Shown here: piece after piece, positions 40,412 through 48,337 of the stretch | Layout of the letters: each line of letters starts with the position of its first letter | Position numbering within the stretch: the stretch's first letter is position 1 | Origin: Brachybacterium endophyticum | GTDB taxonomy: Bacteria > Actinomycetota > Actinomycetes > Actinomycetales > Dermabacteraceae | NCBI RefSeq assembly: GCF_003130585.1 | Contig: NZ_QFKX01000002.1 | Span: forward strand, 310,001-374,000 | Length of the DNA: 64,000 nucleotides | Direction of reading: 5' to 3' | Notes under the pieces: generated by a model | What the model saw: the letters and a program-made list of their open reading frames with translations, nothing else | What the model was told of the DNA's origin: nothing | Database searches by the model: none | Made by a program: the position numbers and the translations under genes

Positions 40412-42781
40412 TCAGTCGCCCGTGTCCTGCTGGTCCTGGCCCTGCTGGCCCTGCTGGCCACCCTGGCCCTGCTGGCCGCCCTGGCCGCCGCCCTGCTGGC
40501 CACCCTCAGCGCCGCCGGTGTCGTTCGTCCCGGCGTTGGAGCCGCCGGTGTTCACGCGGCCGCCGCCACCCTTGCCCGGATCGGTCTCCTTGGGCGCGCC
40601 CTTGGGCTGCTTCGGGAACTTCTCGTTCGGCAGGTTCTTCTTCTTGTGCGCGTCGATCATGAACTCCTGCCACGTGGGCAGGGAGACCGTGTTGCCCCAG
40701 ACCTCGCCGCGCTTGAGCATCTCGCCGTCGACCTTGAAGCCGGCGGGCCGCACGTTGCGGGTGGGGTTGCCGAACCAGACGGCGGTGCTCATCTGCCGCG
40801 TGAAGCCCACGTACCAGGTGTGGTACTGCGAGCCGGAGGTGCCGGTCTTCCCGCCAGCGTCGTGCCCGGGGATCACCTTGCCCTTGCCGGTCGCTCGAGG
40901 ATCCTTGAGGTCCTGCTTGAGCACCCAGGAGACCTTGTCGGCCGTGGACTTGGAGATCTTCTGCTCGCACTGCCCGGCGCCGACGTCCTTCATCTTCTTG
41001 CCGTCGCGGTCGATGACCTCGTCGATGCCGGTGGGCTTGCAGTAGGTGCCCTCGGCCGCGTACGTCGCGTACGCCGCCGCCTGGTCGAGAGCGGAGATGC
41101 GCAGCTCCCCGAGGACGACCACGGAGGGGGCCAGCTCGGTCTTGTACATCTCCTCGATCGGCATGTCCGACGTGGACTTCTCGTAGGGGCTGTAGGTCGC
41201 GGGGATCGCGCCCAGGGAGCGGGCCTGCTCGGCGATGTCGCACAGGTCCAGTTCGCGGGCCATGTTGGCGTATGCGGTGTTGACCGAGAACTTCGTCGCG
41301 TTCAGCACGGTCTCCTGGGCCGACAGCGGCACGGAGACCGCGTTGTCGGGGTTGTAGCCCTGGGTCTCGAACCAGCGGCCCTTGCTCAGGCACTGCGCCG
41401 GGAAGGTCCTCATCTTCTTGCGGGCGGTGCCGACCTTGTCGTAGATCGACTTGCCGTGCTCGAGCCAGTCGGTGAGCACGTAAGGCTTGAACGTCGAGCC
41501 CACGGGGAAGCCGCTCGACCCGCCGAGCGCCTGCGGGACGTTGTAGTTCAGGGAGGTCTTGCCGCCCTCGGCGCCGGCGTGCGGGTCGAAGGTGCGGTTC
41601 TCGGCCATCACCAGCACCTTGCCCGTGCCCGGCTCGACGGTGACGATCGAGTGCCCGAATCCGCTCGGGTCGTCCTGCGGGACCTTGCGGTCCACGATCT
41701 TCTGGGCGTCCTTCTGGAGCTTCGGATCCAGCGTGGTCTTGATCGTGAGCCCGCCGCCGTACAGCAGCTTCTGGCGGTCCTCGTAGGTCTTGCCGAAGGA
41801 GGGGTCGTTCAGCAGGGTCCGGGTCACGTAGTCGCAGAAGAAGCCGTTGGAGCCCGCGTCGCCGCAGCCGGCCTGGATGTTCTTGACGTCCAGCATGTCG
41901 TCGATGGACTGCTGGGAGTACGTGTCGTAGTCCTTCTGCGAGATGTGGTCGTAGCGCAGCATCGCCGAGAGCACTTCGTTGCGCCGCTTCTCGGCCTGCT
42001 TCGGGTTCGTCTTGGGGTCGTTGCCGTTGGGGCTGTTCGTGATGCCGGCCAGCAGCGCCGCCTCACCGGGGTTGAGGTCCTTGGCGTCCTTGGAGAAGTA
42101 GTGCTGGGCGCCCGTCTGCACCCCGTACTGGGAAGGCCCGAACTGGGCGACGTTGAGGTAGGCGTTGAGGACCTCGTCCTTGCTCCAGCGTTTCTCGAGG
42201 GAGATCGCGAGCTTGGCCTCGCGCAGCTTGCGGCCGTAGCTCTGCTCGGTCGCCTCCGCCACCGCCTTCTTGTCGTGCTTCTGCTCGGCGTCCATCAGCA
42301 GGGCGTTCTTGACGTACTGCTGGGTGAGCGTGGATCCGCCCTGGGTGGCGCCGGACGCGGCGTTGTTCGCGAGGGCGCGGACGGTGCCCTGGAAGTCCAT
42401 GCCGCCGTGGTCGTAGAAGCGGTGGTCCTCGATGTCGACGACGGCGTGCTGGACGTTCGGCGAGATCTCGTCCAGCGGCACCATGATCCGGTTCTCGCTG
42501 TAGAACGTCGCGAGCAGGGAACCGTCGGAGGCCTCGATCCGGCTCGCCTCGTTCAGCGGCTGCGTCTCCAGCTCCGAGGGCAGGGAGTCGAACAGGTCCG
42601 CGCCGTCCTTGGCGACGGCCGACGTCATCGAGACCGCCGGGAGGAAGAACGCCGCCAGCAGCACCCCGGCGATGCCGGCCACGGCGAGCATGCCCAGCAG
42701 CAGCGAGAAGACGCGCAGCAGGGCACCAGGCACCGAGGCGGGGCCGGCAGATCCACGAGGGGCGGAGTCAGGGGCAACCAT
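40412..42781 (-). CDS. Class A penicillin-binding protein (PonA-like)
   Basis: A 789-residue bifunctional PBP: one TM segment (VFSLLLGMLAVAGIAGVLLA) near residue 35, transglycosylase domain with the catalytic EDHRFYDHGGMD and GGSTLTQQYVKN, then the transpeptidase with STFK (GSTFKPYVLT), SVN (KFSVNTAY) and KTGT (GGKTGTSGS) motifs. The C-terminal ~45 residues are Gly/Gln-rich and probably disordered. It polymerises and cross-links peptidoglycan outside the membrane. I chose the ATG at 42781 because TACTGT ends 6 nt before it (leaderless). whiB lies upstream on the other strand, as with ponA2/whiB4 in mycobacteria. Confidence 0.92.
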   Translation of the reverse strand: MVAPDSAPRGSAGPASVPGALLRVFSLLLGMLAVAGIAGVLLAAFFLPAVSMTSAVAKDGADLFDSLPSELETQPLNEASRIEASDGSLLATFYSENRIMVPLDEISPNVQHAVVDIEDHRFYDHGGMDFQGTVRALANNAASGATQGGSTLTQQYVKNALLMDAEQKHDKKAVAEATEQSYGRKLREAKLAISLEKRWSKDEVLNAYLNVAQFGPSQYGVQTGAQHYFSKDAKDLNPGEAALLAGITNSPNGNDPKTNPKQAEKRRNEVLSAMLRYDHISQKDYDTYSQQSIDDMLDVKNIQAGCGDAGSNGFFCDYVTRTLLNDPSFGKTYEDRQKLLYGGGLTIKTTLDPKLQKDAQKIVDRKVPQDDPSGFGHSIVTVEPGTGKVLVMAENRTFDPHAGAEGGKTSLNYNVPQALGGSSGFPVGSTFKPYVLTDWLEHGKSIYDKVGTARKKMRTFPAQCLSKGRWFETQGYNPDNAVSVPLSAQETVLNATKFSVNTAYANMARELDLCDIAEQARSLGAIPATYSPYEKSTSDMPIEEMYKTELAPSVVVLGELRISALDQAAAYATYAAEGTYCKPTGIDEVIDRDGKKMKDVGAGQCEQKISKSTADKVSWVLKQDLKDPRATGKGKVIPGHDAGGKTGTSGSQYHTWYVGFTRQMSTAVWFGNPTRNVRPAGFKVDGEMLKRGEVWGNTVSLPTWQEFMIDAHKKKNLPNEKFPKQPKGAPKETDPGKGGGGRVNTGGSNAGTNDTGGAEGGQQGGGQGGQQGQGGQQGQQGQDQQDTGD

Positions 42782-42787
42782 GAGGAC

Positions 42788-42793
42788 ACAGTA
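42788..42793 (-). promoter_or_regulatory. Candidate leaderless -10 element for the PBP gene
   Basis: On the minus strand TACTGT is followed after 6 nt (GTCCTC) by the ATG at 42781. No ribosome site is present, as expected for a leaderless mRNA. Confidence 0.5.
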
Positions 42794-42935
42794 CGGCGCT
42801 CGGGGGTCGGGAGCCACGAGGCCGACGGGCGCGTCCCGCGCGCAGTGCGTGACGTCCGTCGGAAGGAGGCCGGAGGGGGACGGGGCGGTGGCCCTTGCCC
42901 GTAACCCGGTGCCGTAACCCGGGCACGGGCCGCGA

Positions 42936-42991
42936 CGGGACGAATAGCGCATCATCTGCGAGATATTGCAGATGATGCGCTATTCGTCCCG
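42936..42991. repeat. 56-bp perfect palindromic hairpin between the PBP gene and whiB
   Basis: Arms 42936-42959 and 42968-42991 are perfectly complementary over 24 bp (outer part CGGGACGAATAGCGCATC) around an 8-nt GAGATATT loop. It is 155 nt upstream of the PBP start and about 300 bp from whiB. No T-tract, no adjacent gene end. Confidence 0.85.
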
Positions 42992-43176
42992 CGCAGGCCC
43001 ACCTGCGGGGCGGATGGTCCGGGGCTGCGGTGCTGCGGGGCTGCAAGACCGGCGAGCTGAGCGCCTCGGCTCGAGCCAGCGGATCCGTGGCCCCGGCCAT
43101 CGATGCGGAGTCCTGCGCCGGCGATCCTCCGCACGGGTCCCGGAAAGCTCCGACGGTACGGGCCGCCAAAGCCGTT

Positions 43177-43225
43177 CGTCCCCACTCGTTTAACGGGATT
43201 CGTACCCACTCGTTCACGGGGGATT
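43177..43225 (+). repeat. Tandem ~24-bp direct repeat upstream of the whiB promoter
   Basis: Two adjacent copies of CGT(C/A)CCCACTCGTT(T/C)... ending GGGATT (43177-43200 and 43201-43225). With the -10 below, they lie from about -83 to -35 relative to the predicted start, where activators or repressors bind. Confidence 0.65.
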
Positions 43226-43247
43226 GGCGCTGTGGTGAGGATCTCGA

Positions 43248-43253
43248 TACGCT
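43248..43253 (+). promoter_or_regulatory. Candidate -10 element for whiB
   Basis: TACGCT (TANNNT) about 45 nt before the GTG; start of transcription would be near 43260, giving a ~40-nt leader with a good ribosome site (AGAGGGG). Confidence 0.45.
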
Positions 43254-43299
43254 GACGCACCAGAACGGATCGATGTGGATTCGAGAAGAGGGGACATTC

Positions 43300-43602
43300 G
43301 TGACGATCAGTAGGATCCGCGGCACGGATGATCGCAGCTGGGCGGCCCGGGGGGCATGCACTCAGCTGGATCCGGACGGTTTTTTCGTCCAAGGCGCCGA
43401 CCAGCAGAAGATCAAGACCGCGTGCCAGGGGTGCCCGGTGCGGATGGAGTGTCTGGCCGATGCGCTGGACAACCGCATCGAGTTCGGCGTCTGGGGCGGG
43501 ATGACCGAGCGTGAGCGCCGCAGGCTGCTGCGCCAGCATCCGGGCATCCAGGACTGGTACGCCGTGCTGGACCGCACCGCCGCCCGCGCCTCCGGCGACT
43601 GA
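43300..43602 (+). CDS. WhiB-family iron-sulfur transcription factor
   Basis: A 100-residue WhiB-like protein with the four conserved Cys: one near the N-terminus (RGACTQLDP) and the CQGCPVRMEC cluster, which bind a [4Fe-4S] cluster, plus GVWGGMTERERRRL, the Wbl turn and basic DNA-binding region. WhiB proteins work with the primary sigma factor. The PBP gene lies divergently upstream, as at mycobacterial ponA2/whiB4, so a wall or redox role is plausible. I chose the GTG at 43300 for its AGAGGGG site; the ATG at 43273 is the alternative. Confidence 0.9.
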   Translation: MTISRIRGTDDRSWAARGACTQLDPDGFFVQGADQQKIKTACQGCPVRMECLADALDNRIEFGVWGGMTERERRRLLRQHPGIQDWYAVLDRTAARASGD

Positions 43603-43689
43603 CCGCAGCGCGGACCCGGCCGACGATCCGAACGCTCGAGCACGCTCCCGACGCCGAGGACCGGGTCCCGACGGCGGACCCGATCCCGG

Positions 43690-43695
43690 TAGGCT
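43690..43695 (+). promoter_or_regulatory. Candidate leaderless -10 element for the 43702 gene
   Basis: TAGGCT ends 6 nt (CGCGCC) before the ATG at 43702; no ribosome site lies between. Confidence 0.45.
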
Positions 43696-43701
43696 CGCGC
43701 C

Positions 43702-43872
43702 ATGAGTTCCATGACGCGCTTCGAGTACCTCACCGTGCCGCTGATCATCCATGCCACCAAGCAGATCCTGGACAACTACGGATCCGACGGGTGGGAGCTC
43801 GTCCAGGTCGTGCCGGGGCCGAACCCCGAGAACCTGGTCGCCTACATGAAGCGTCCGCTCACGGACTCCTGA
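43702..43872 (+). CDS. Small DUF4177-like protein (56 residues)
   Basis: A short conserved protein: MSSMTRFEYLTVPLIIHATK, then QILDNYGSDGWELVQVV and VAYMKRPLTDS. The FEYLTVP...GWELVQV layout is that of the small DUF4177 proteins found next to MBL hydrolase, crp and whiB genes in many actinobacteria. Function unknown. A leaderless start is likely (TAGGCT at 43690), and the MBL gene follows 16 nt later on the same strand. Confidence 0.82.
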   Translation: MSSMTRFEYLTVPLIIHATKQILDNYGSDGWELVQVVPGPNPENLVAYMKRPLTDS

Positions 43873-43888
43873 GCGAGGAGGACTCCTG

Positions 43889-44704
43889 ATGGAGGAGGAC
43901 TCCTTCCAGCGCGATCCGGCGGCACCGGGTGTCGAGCTCGAGCTGATCCGGGCCGACAACCCCGGCCCGATGACCCTGCAGGGCACCAACACGTACGTGC
44001 TGCGTGACGGCGAGCAGAGCTGGGTCGTGGATCCCGGGCCGCTCGACGTCCCGCACCTGACGGCCGTGATCCGCGCCTGTGGCCCGCGGCCGATGGGCGT
44101 GCTGGTCACCCACCGCCACGACGATCACACCGCGGGCGCCGGGACGCTGCGCCGACAGCTGCAGAACCGCACCGGCTGCGAGGTGCGGCTGTGGGCGGCC
44201 GATCCTCGCGCGGTGGCGGGGGCGCAGACCCCTCCTTCCGAGCTCATCAGCGAGAACGGGATCGTCGGCCACGTGATCCACCTGCCGGGGCACACCGCCG
44301 ATTCCGTCGGCCTGCTCGTCGAGGGCGGCCGCATGCTCACCGGGGACACCCTGCTGGGGGACGGCTCCTCGACGGTCATCTCCCCGCCGGACGGCAGTCT
44401 CACCGAGCACCTGCAGTCCCTCGCGGTGATGCGGGCGCTGGCGACCGACGGCCGGATCTCCTCGCTGCACCCGGGTCACGGGTCCGTCGCCGAGAGCCCG
44501 CTCGAGGCGCTCGAGGCGATCGAGTCGATGATCGCCCACCGCGAGGAGCGCATCGATCAGGTGCGGCAGGCCCGGGCGGCCGGTGCGCTGAGCATGGACC
44601 GACTGCTGCGGGCCGTGTACGGGGAGGCGCTGGACCCCGGCCTGCGCGGAGCGGCCGAGGACTCCCTGCGGGCGGTCCTGGACCACATCTCCCGCACCCG
44701 CTGA
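43889..44704 (+). CDS. Metallo-beta-lactamase fold hydrolase (LACTB2/RNase-Z-like)
   Basis: A 271-residue MBL-fold enzyme with all metal motifs: HRHDDHTAGAG (HxHxDH), LPGHTADSVG, MLTGDTLLG and the final LHPGHG. The GPMTLQGTNTYVL beginning and long C-terminal helices (LLRAVYGEALDPGLR) match the LACTB2-type subgroup, whose members are often endoribonucleases or thioester hydrolases; the substrate here is unknown. It sits 16 nt after the DUF4177-like gene and converges with crp across a strong terminator. Start: ATG 43889. Confidence 0.88.
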   Translation: MEEDSFQRDPAAPGVELELIRADNPGPMTLQGTNTYVLRDGEQSWVVDPGPLDVPHLTAVIRACGPRPMGVLVTHRHDDHTAGAGTLRRQLQNRTGCEVRLWAADPRAVAGAQTPPSELISENGIVGHVIHLPGHTADSVGLLVEGGRMLTGDTLLGDGSSTVISPPDGSLTEHLQSLAVMRALATDGRISSLHPGHGSVAESPLEALEAIESMIAHREERIDQVRQARAAGALSMDRLLRAVYGEALDPGLRGAAEDSLRAVLDHISRTR

Positions 44705-44837
44705 GAACGGGGCGCGCTGAGCGCTGAGCGCCGAGCACACGCGTCCGGCTGCGTCCGGAGCCGTCTGCCCCGAGCGTTCTCCGCAGGGCCTTCGCCGCAG
44801 AGCCTTCTCCCCAGAGCCTTCCCCGTCGGACGACACG

Positions 44838-44877
44838 ACAGGGCCGGGTCACCGCATCAGCGGCGACCCGGCCCTGT
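44838..44877. terminator. Bidirectional terminator between MBL and crp genes
   Basis: A 13-bp stem (44838-44850 with 44865-44877) whose loop contains a further CCGC-ATCA-GCGG stem. It lies between the convergent MBL and crp genes. Confidence 0.8.
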
Positions 44878-44917
44878 TCATCGATCCGGGATCCTCGGAG
44901 TCGAGCGAGGTCAGGAG

Positions 44918-45595
44918 TCAGCGGGCGCGGCGGCGCAGGCGCTCGACGTCGATCAGCAGCACCGCGCGGGCCTCGAGCCGGATCCAGCTCCGGGAGGCGA
45001 AGTCCGCGAGCGCCTTGTTGACGGTCTCGCGGGAGGCGCCCACGAGCTGGGCGAGCTCCTCCTGCGTGAGGCCGTGGGAGACCATCACGCCGTCGTCGGT
45101 CTGACGACCGAAGCGCTGGGCCAGGTCGAGCAGGTTCTTGGCGACGCGGCCGGGCACGTCGGCGAAGACGAGGTCGGCCAGCGACTCGTTGGTCTTGCGC
45201 AGGCGTCGGGCGAGCGAGGCCAGCAGGTGGCGCGCCACCTCGGGACGCTGCGAGAGCACCCGGTAGAGATCCTGCTGGGTCAGCGAGTACAGGGTGGACT
45301 CGGCGACCGCGGTGGCCGTGGCGTTGCGCGGCGCGGGGTCGAACAGCGAGAGCTCACCGAGGGTCTCACCCGGGCCGAGGACGGCCAGCAGGTTCTCGCG
45401 GCCGTCGCCGGAGGCGTGTCCGACCTTCACCTTGCCGGCGCCGATGATGAACAGGCGGTCGCCCTGGTCGCCCTCACGGAAGATCACCGCACCGCGGTGG
45501 TAGTCCTCCTGCGACATCGATGCGAGCACGGCCTGCTTGCCGTCGTCGTCGAGCGCCGCGAAGAGCGGGGATGAACGTACGATGTTCTCGTCCAC
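44918..45595 (-). CDS. crp: Crp/Fnr-family cAMP-receptor-type regulator
   Basis: A 225-residue regulator with a cyclic-nucleotide-binding domain (VIFREGDQGDRLFIIGAGKV, LLAVLGPGETLGELSLFD, RNATATAVAE) and a C-terminal winged helix-turn-helix (LTQEELAQLVGASRETVNKA). It corresponds to mycobacterial Crp (Rv3676) and corynebacterial GlxR. The GTG at 45595 has AGGAGG 5 nt upstream; an upstream in-frame extension exists but would add a weakly conserved leader. A TGTGA half-site at 45652-45656, upstream of its start, may mean autoregulation. Confidence 0.93.
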   Translation of the reverse strand: MDENIVRSSPLFAALDDDGKQAVLASMSQEDYHRGAVIFREGDQGDRLFIIGAGKVKVGHASGDGRENLLAVLGPGETLGELSLFDPAPRNATATAVAESTLYSLTQQDLYRVLSQRPEVARHLLASLARRLRKTNESLADLVFADVPGRVAKNLLDLAQRFGRQTDDGVMVSHGLTQEELAQLVGASRETVNKALADFASRSWIRLEARAVLLIDVERLRRRAR

Positions 45596-45880
45596 GGAAC
45601 CTCCTGATCTCGGTGATCCCGTCGGGGCCGGGACCGTCTTCTTGGGGACCATTGTGACCGATACGGCGCGCGAATGCGTGCTTGCTATCACGTTCCGTGC
45701 GTCGCATGCCGCAACGTACGTGGTCACGAGGATGACAGGCTACCCGTCCGCGCCGCGGGCCCGCACCCGGGGGCGCACGAGGGGCGCAGCGGCCCCTCGG
45801 GCGCGGCGGCCCCCTCGGGCGACACCGGGGCCGGAGCAGAACGACGGGGTCGCAGTCCGACGGCCCGGGAGGAGGAATGC
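45596..45880. other. Divergent gap between crp and the Nudix gene
   Basis: A 285-bp divergent promoter region. A Crp-like TGTGA half-site sits at 45652-45656; a good second half (TCACA) is not at the expected spacing. The Nudix ribosome site (GGGAGGAGG) is at 45868-45876. Confidence 0.4.
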
Positions 45881-46663
45881 GTGGCCAGCACGATCTCGCC
45901 CACACCGGGCACCGAGGACGTCCCCGGGTTCCTCCGCTCCTTCGCAGAGCAGGCCCGTTCCGGATCGGTGCCGCTCGCCGCCCCGCGCAGCCCGGGGCCC
46001 GCCAGACCCCTGACCCGCCGCAGTGCCGTCCTGCTCCTGGTCACGGGGGAGGAGATCGACCAGGCGCAGGTCGTCGTGGAGGAGCGGGGGCACCGCATGC
46101 GCTCCCAGCCCGGCCAGTTCGCGCTGCCGGGCGGCGGCGTCGAGCCGGAGGACGCCGACGTCCGGGCGACCGCGCTGAGAGAGGCGCAGGAGGAGACCGG
46201 CCTGGACCCCGAGGAGGTGCGGGTGCTCGGGGAGTTCGCCCCCATCCCGATGCCGTGGCGCGGCCAGGTCGTCCACCCCGTCGCCGCCTGGGCGCCGCAT
46301 CATCCGGCGCTCGAGGCCCGCGATCCGCTGGAGGTCGAACGGGTCGTCCGCCTGCCCCTGATCGGTGAGGACTCGCTGACCGACCGCCGGTGTCGCTTCG
46401 CCGGCAGGTATGACGGCCGGGACGTGGGTCCCGTGTTCTCCCTCAGTGACGACCGGTTCGTCTGGGGTTTCACCGCGATGCTCCTCGAGGGGGCGCTCGG
46501 GTTGCTCGGCCTGGAGGGCGAGGCGGCGGGCGCTGTCGGTGCCGTTCCTCCGGGCACCGGGGGACGGACTGAGCAGGGTGCGGAGCAGGGAGCTGCGGGC
46601 CGGAGAGGATGGCCCCGCATCGAGATCCCGCTCGCCCGACGGCGCGAGGATCTCCCGCGCTGA
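45881..46663 (+). CDS. Nudix hydrolase (CoA-pyrophosphatase-like)
   Basis: A 260-residue Nudix protein. The box is G-x5-E-x7-REAQEETGL (within GGGVEPEDADVRATALREAQ) and is preceded by the RMRSQPGQFALPGGG segment that marks the CoA-pyrophosphatase subgroup (UPF0035). The last ~70 residues are an extension rich in Gly/Ala/Arg. It would cleave nucleoside or CoA diphosphate linkages; the true substrate is not determined. The GTG at 45881 follows GGGAGGAGG; the nearby ATG at 45877 is in another frame. Confidence 0.87.
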   Translation: MASTISPTPGTEDVPGFLRSFAEQARSGSVPLAAPRSPGPARPLTRRSAVLLLVTGEEIDQAQVVVEERGHRMRSQPGQFALPGGGVEPEDADVRATALREAQEETGLDPEEVRVLGEFAPIPMPWRGQVVHPVAAWAPHHPALEARDPLEVERVVRLPLIGEDSLTDRRCRFAGRYDGRDVGPVFSLSDDRFVWGFTAMLLEGALGLLGLEGEAAGAVGAVPPGTGGRTEQGAEQGAAGRRGWPRIEIPLARRREDLPR

Positions 46664-46677
46664 TCGGACTCCGGTCC

Positions 46678-46705
46678 CCGGGCCGGGCCCCGGGCCCCGG
46701 CCCGG
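46678..46705 (+). terminator. GC-rich hairpin after the Nudix gene
   Basis: A 10-bp stem (CCGGGCCGGG with CCCGGCCCGG) and an 8-nt loop, starting 15 nt after the stop. Confidence 0.55.
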
Positions 46706-46768
46706 TGTCCCGATGCGTCCCCGCTCACGGAGGCCGAAAAGCCGAGGCGATCGTGCTTGCGCGCGCGG

Positions 46769-46774
46769 TAGACT
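46769..46774 (+). promoter_or_regulatory. Candidate -10 element for the csp gene
   Basis: TAGACT (TANNNT) lies about 105 nt before the GTG of the cold-shock gene; a ~100-nt leader would be usual for cold-shock mRNAs. No clear -35 was found. Confidence 0.3.
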
Positions 46775-46880
46775 TGAGCGTCGCGCGTGTGCCCGAGAGG
46801 CGGACGCGCGGGCCAGCATCACCAGATGGTCGACACCGTTCGGCCGACACCAGACGACTCCGTGAAGGACAGGGATCCGC

Positions 46881-47267
46881 GTGCCTCGTGGCAAGGTCAA
46901 GTTCTACGACGCCGAGAAGGGCTTCGGCTTCGTGCGGGACGACGAGTCCGGCGAGAGCGTGTACGTGCACGCCTCGACGCTGCCCGAGGGAGCCGAGACC
47001 CTGCGCCCCGGCACCCGTGTCGAGTTCGACGTCGCCGACGGCCGCCGCGGCCCGCAGGCGCTCTCGCTGCGCCTGCTCGAGGCCGCCCCGTCGGTCAGCC
47101 GGGCACGCCGGCCCAAGCCGGATGACATGGCGACCATGGTCGAGGACGTGATCCGTCTGCTGGACGATGCCGGGAACGGACTGCGCAAGGGGCGCTACCC
47201 GGACGCCGGGCACTCCCACAAGATCGCGACCGTCCTGCGCGCCGTCGCCGACAACTTCGAGGCCTGA
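46881..47267 (+). CDS. Cold-shock-domain protein (CspA-like with C-terminal extension)
   Basis: A 128-residue protein. Residues 1-~67 are the cold-shock domain: GKVKFYDAEKGFGFVRDDES (RNP1) and VYVHASTL (RNP2). About 55 residues follow (RARRPKPDDMATMVEDVIRL...), an actinobacterial extension of unknown role. It binds single-stranded RNA/DNA. It lies 13 nt upstream of the DUF3027 gene on the same strand. The start is GTG with AAGGA upstream. Confidence 0.93.
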   Translation: MPRGKVKFYDAEKGFGFVRDDESGESVYVHASTLPEGAETLRPGTRVEFDVADGRRGPQALSLRLLEAAPSVSRARRPKPDDMATMVEDVIRLLDDAGNGLRKGRYPDAGHSHKIATVLRAVADNFEA

Positions 47268-47280
47268 GGACACCCACCGC

Positions 47281-48327
47281 ATGCCGATGACTGCCGATAC
47301 CGATCCCAGCACCACGCCCGAGAGCGGCTCGACCGCCGCTCCGGAGGAGAAGGCCGCCGCACGCCCCGCAGCGTCGACGCGCCGCCCCCGCACCCGCAGC
47401 GCCCGGCCCAAGCTCGACGCCGTCAGCGCCGCGGCCGTCGACCTCGCCCGTGACGCCCTGATCGAGGTCACCGGACCCGGGCAGGTCGGGGAGCACCTGG
47501 GCGTCGAGGCCAGCGGGGAGCGCCTGGTCACGCACATCTTCGCGTGCGAGATGCCGGATTATCGCGGCTGGTCGTGGAACGTGGTCCTCGCCCGTGCGCC
47601 CCGCGCCAAGCAGGCGACCGTCTGCGAGACCGTGCTGCTCCCGGGTGACGGGGCGCTGCTGGCGCCCGACTGGGAGCCCTGGTCCGAGCGCCTGAAGCCC
47701 TCGGACGTGGGCTCCGAGGACCTGCTGCCCTTCGAGGAGACCGACGAGCGCCTCGAGCCGGGCTACGAGCAGACCGACGACGAGGAGGCCGACCGCGTCG
47801 CCCAGTGGGAGCTGGGACTGGGGCGCCCGCGCGTGCTCTCGCCGGAGGGACGCGAGGAGGCCGCCGAGCGCTGGGCCCACGGCGAGTTCGGGCCCCGCCA
47901 GACCTCGACCCGGCGTCGGCGCGGCACCGTCACGGCGACCTGCTCCTCCTGCGGGTTCCTCACCCTGTTGAACGGATCGCTGCGCACCGAGTTCGGGGTG
48001 TGCACGAACGAGTGGTCCGTGGCCGACGGTCACGTGGTCCACATGGAGTACGGCTGCGGCTCGCACTCGGAGACCGGCAAGGAGGACCCCCGCCCGCAGG
48101 CCGAGACCGGCGAGGGCGTGGTCGTGGACGAGTTCACGGTCGACCTGGACCGTTCGGCCTCCGGCACGGCGGCGAGCGGGGCGGACGATGCCGGCGGCGC
48201 CGACGCGGCCGGCACCGCAGCCCCGGAGGACGCCTCGGACGCCGCTCCGGAGGGCACCGGGCAGCAGGACGACGCCACCCAGCAGGACGACGCCACCCAG
48301 CAGGACGAGGCGCCGGCGGGGAGCTGA
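47281..48327 (+). CDS. DUF3027 family protein
   Basis: A 348-residue actinobacterial protein of unknown function. After a low-complexity N-terminal ~45 residues comes the DUF3027 core (LIEVTGPGQVGEHLGVEASG, FACEMPDYRGWSWNVVLARA, LLAPDWEPWSERLKPSDVG) and a possible zinc site (CSSCG and two later Cys near VCTNEWSVADGHVVHMEYGC). The tail is Ala/Gly/Asp/Gln-rich and encoded partly by an 18-bp tandem repeat (48262-48315; QQDDAT units). It directly follows csp, an association seen in related genomes. It converges with holB with only 10 nt between. Confidence 0.8.
   Translation: MPMTADTDPSTTPESGSTAAPEEKAAARPAASTRRPRTRSARPKLDAVSAAAVDLARDALIEVTGPGQVGEHLGVEASGERLVTHIFACEMPDYRGWSWNVVLARAPRAKQATVCETVLLPGDGALLAPDWEPWSERLKPSDVGSEDLLPFEETDERLEPGYEQTDDEEADRVAQWELGLGRPRVLSPEGREEAAERWAHGEFGPRQTSTRRRRGTVTATCSSCGFLTLLNGSLRTEFGVCTNEWSVADGHVVHMEYGCGSHSETGKEDPRPQAETGEGVVVDEFTVDLDRSASGTAASGADDAGGADAAGTAAPEDASDAAPEGTGQQDDATQQDDATQQDEAPAGS
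48262..48315 (+). repeat. 18-bp tandem repeat in the DUF3027 gene
   Basis: Three copies of CAGCAGGACGACGCCACC (the last diverged) encode the QQDDAT repeats in the C-terminal tail. Copy number may vary between strains. Confidence 0.75.
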
Positions 48328-48337
48328 CGCCGCCTGT

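Larger units (their letters stand above)
42782..43299. other. 518-bp gap between divergent PBP and whiB genes
   Basis: Contains the PBP leaderless -10 (42788-42793), the palindrome (42936-42991), a ~24-bp tandem repeat (43177-43225) and the whiB -10 (43248-43253). I see nothing gene-like in it. Confidence 0.6.
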
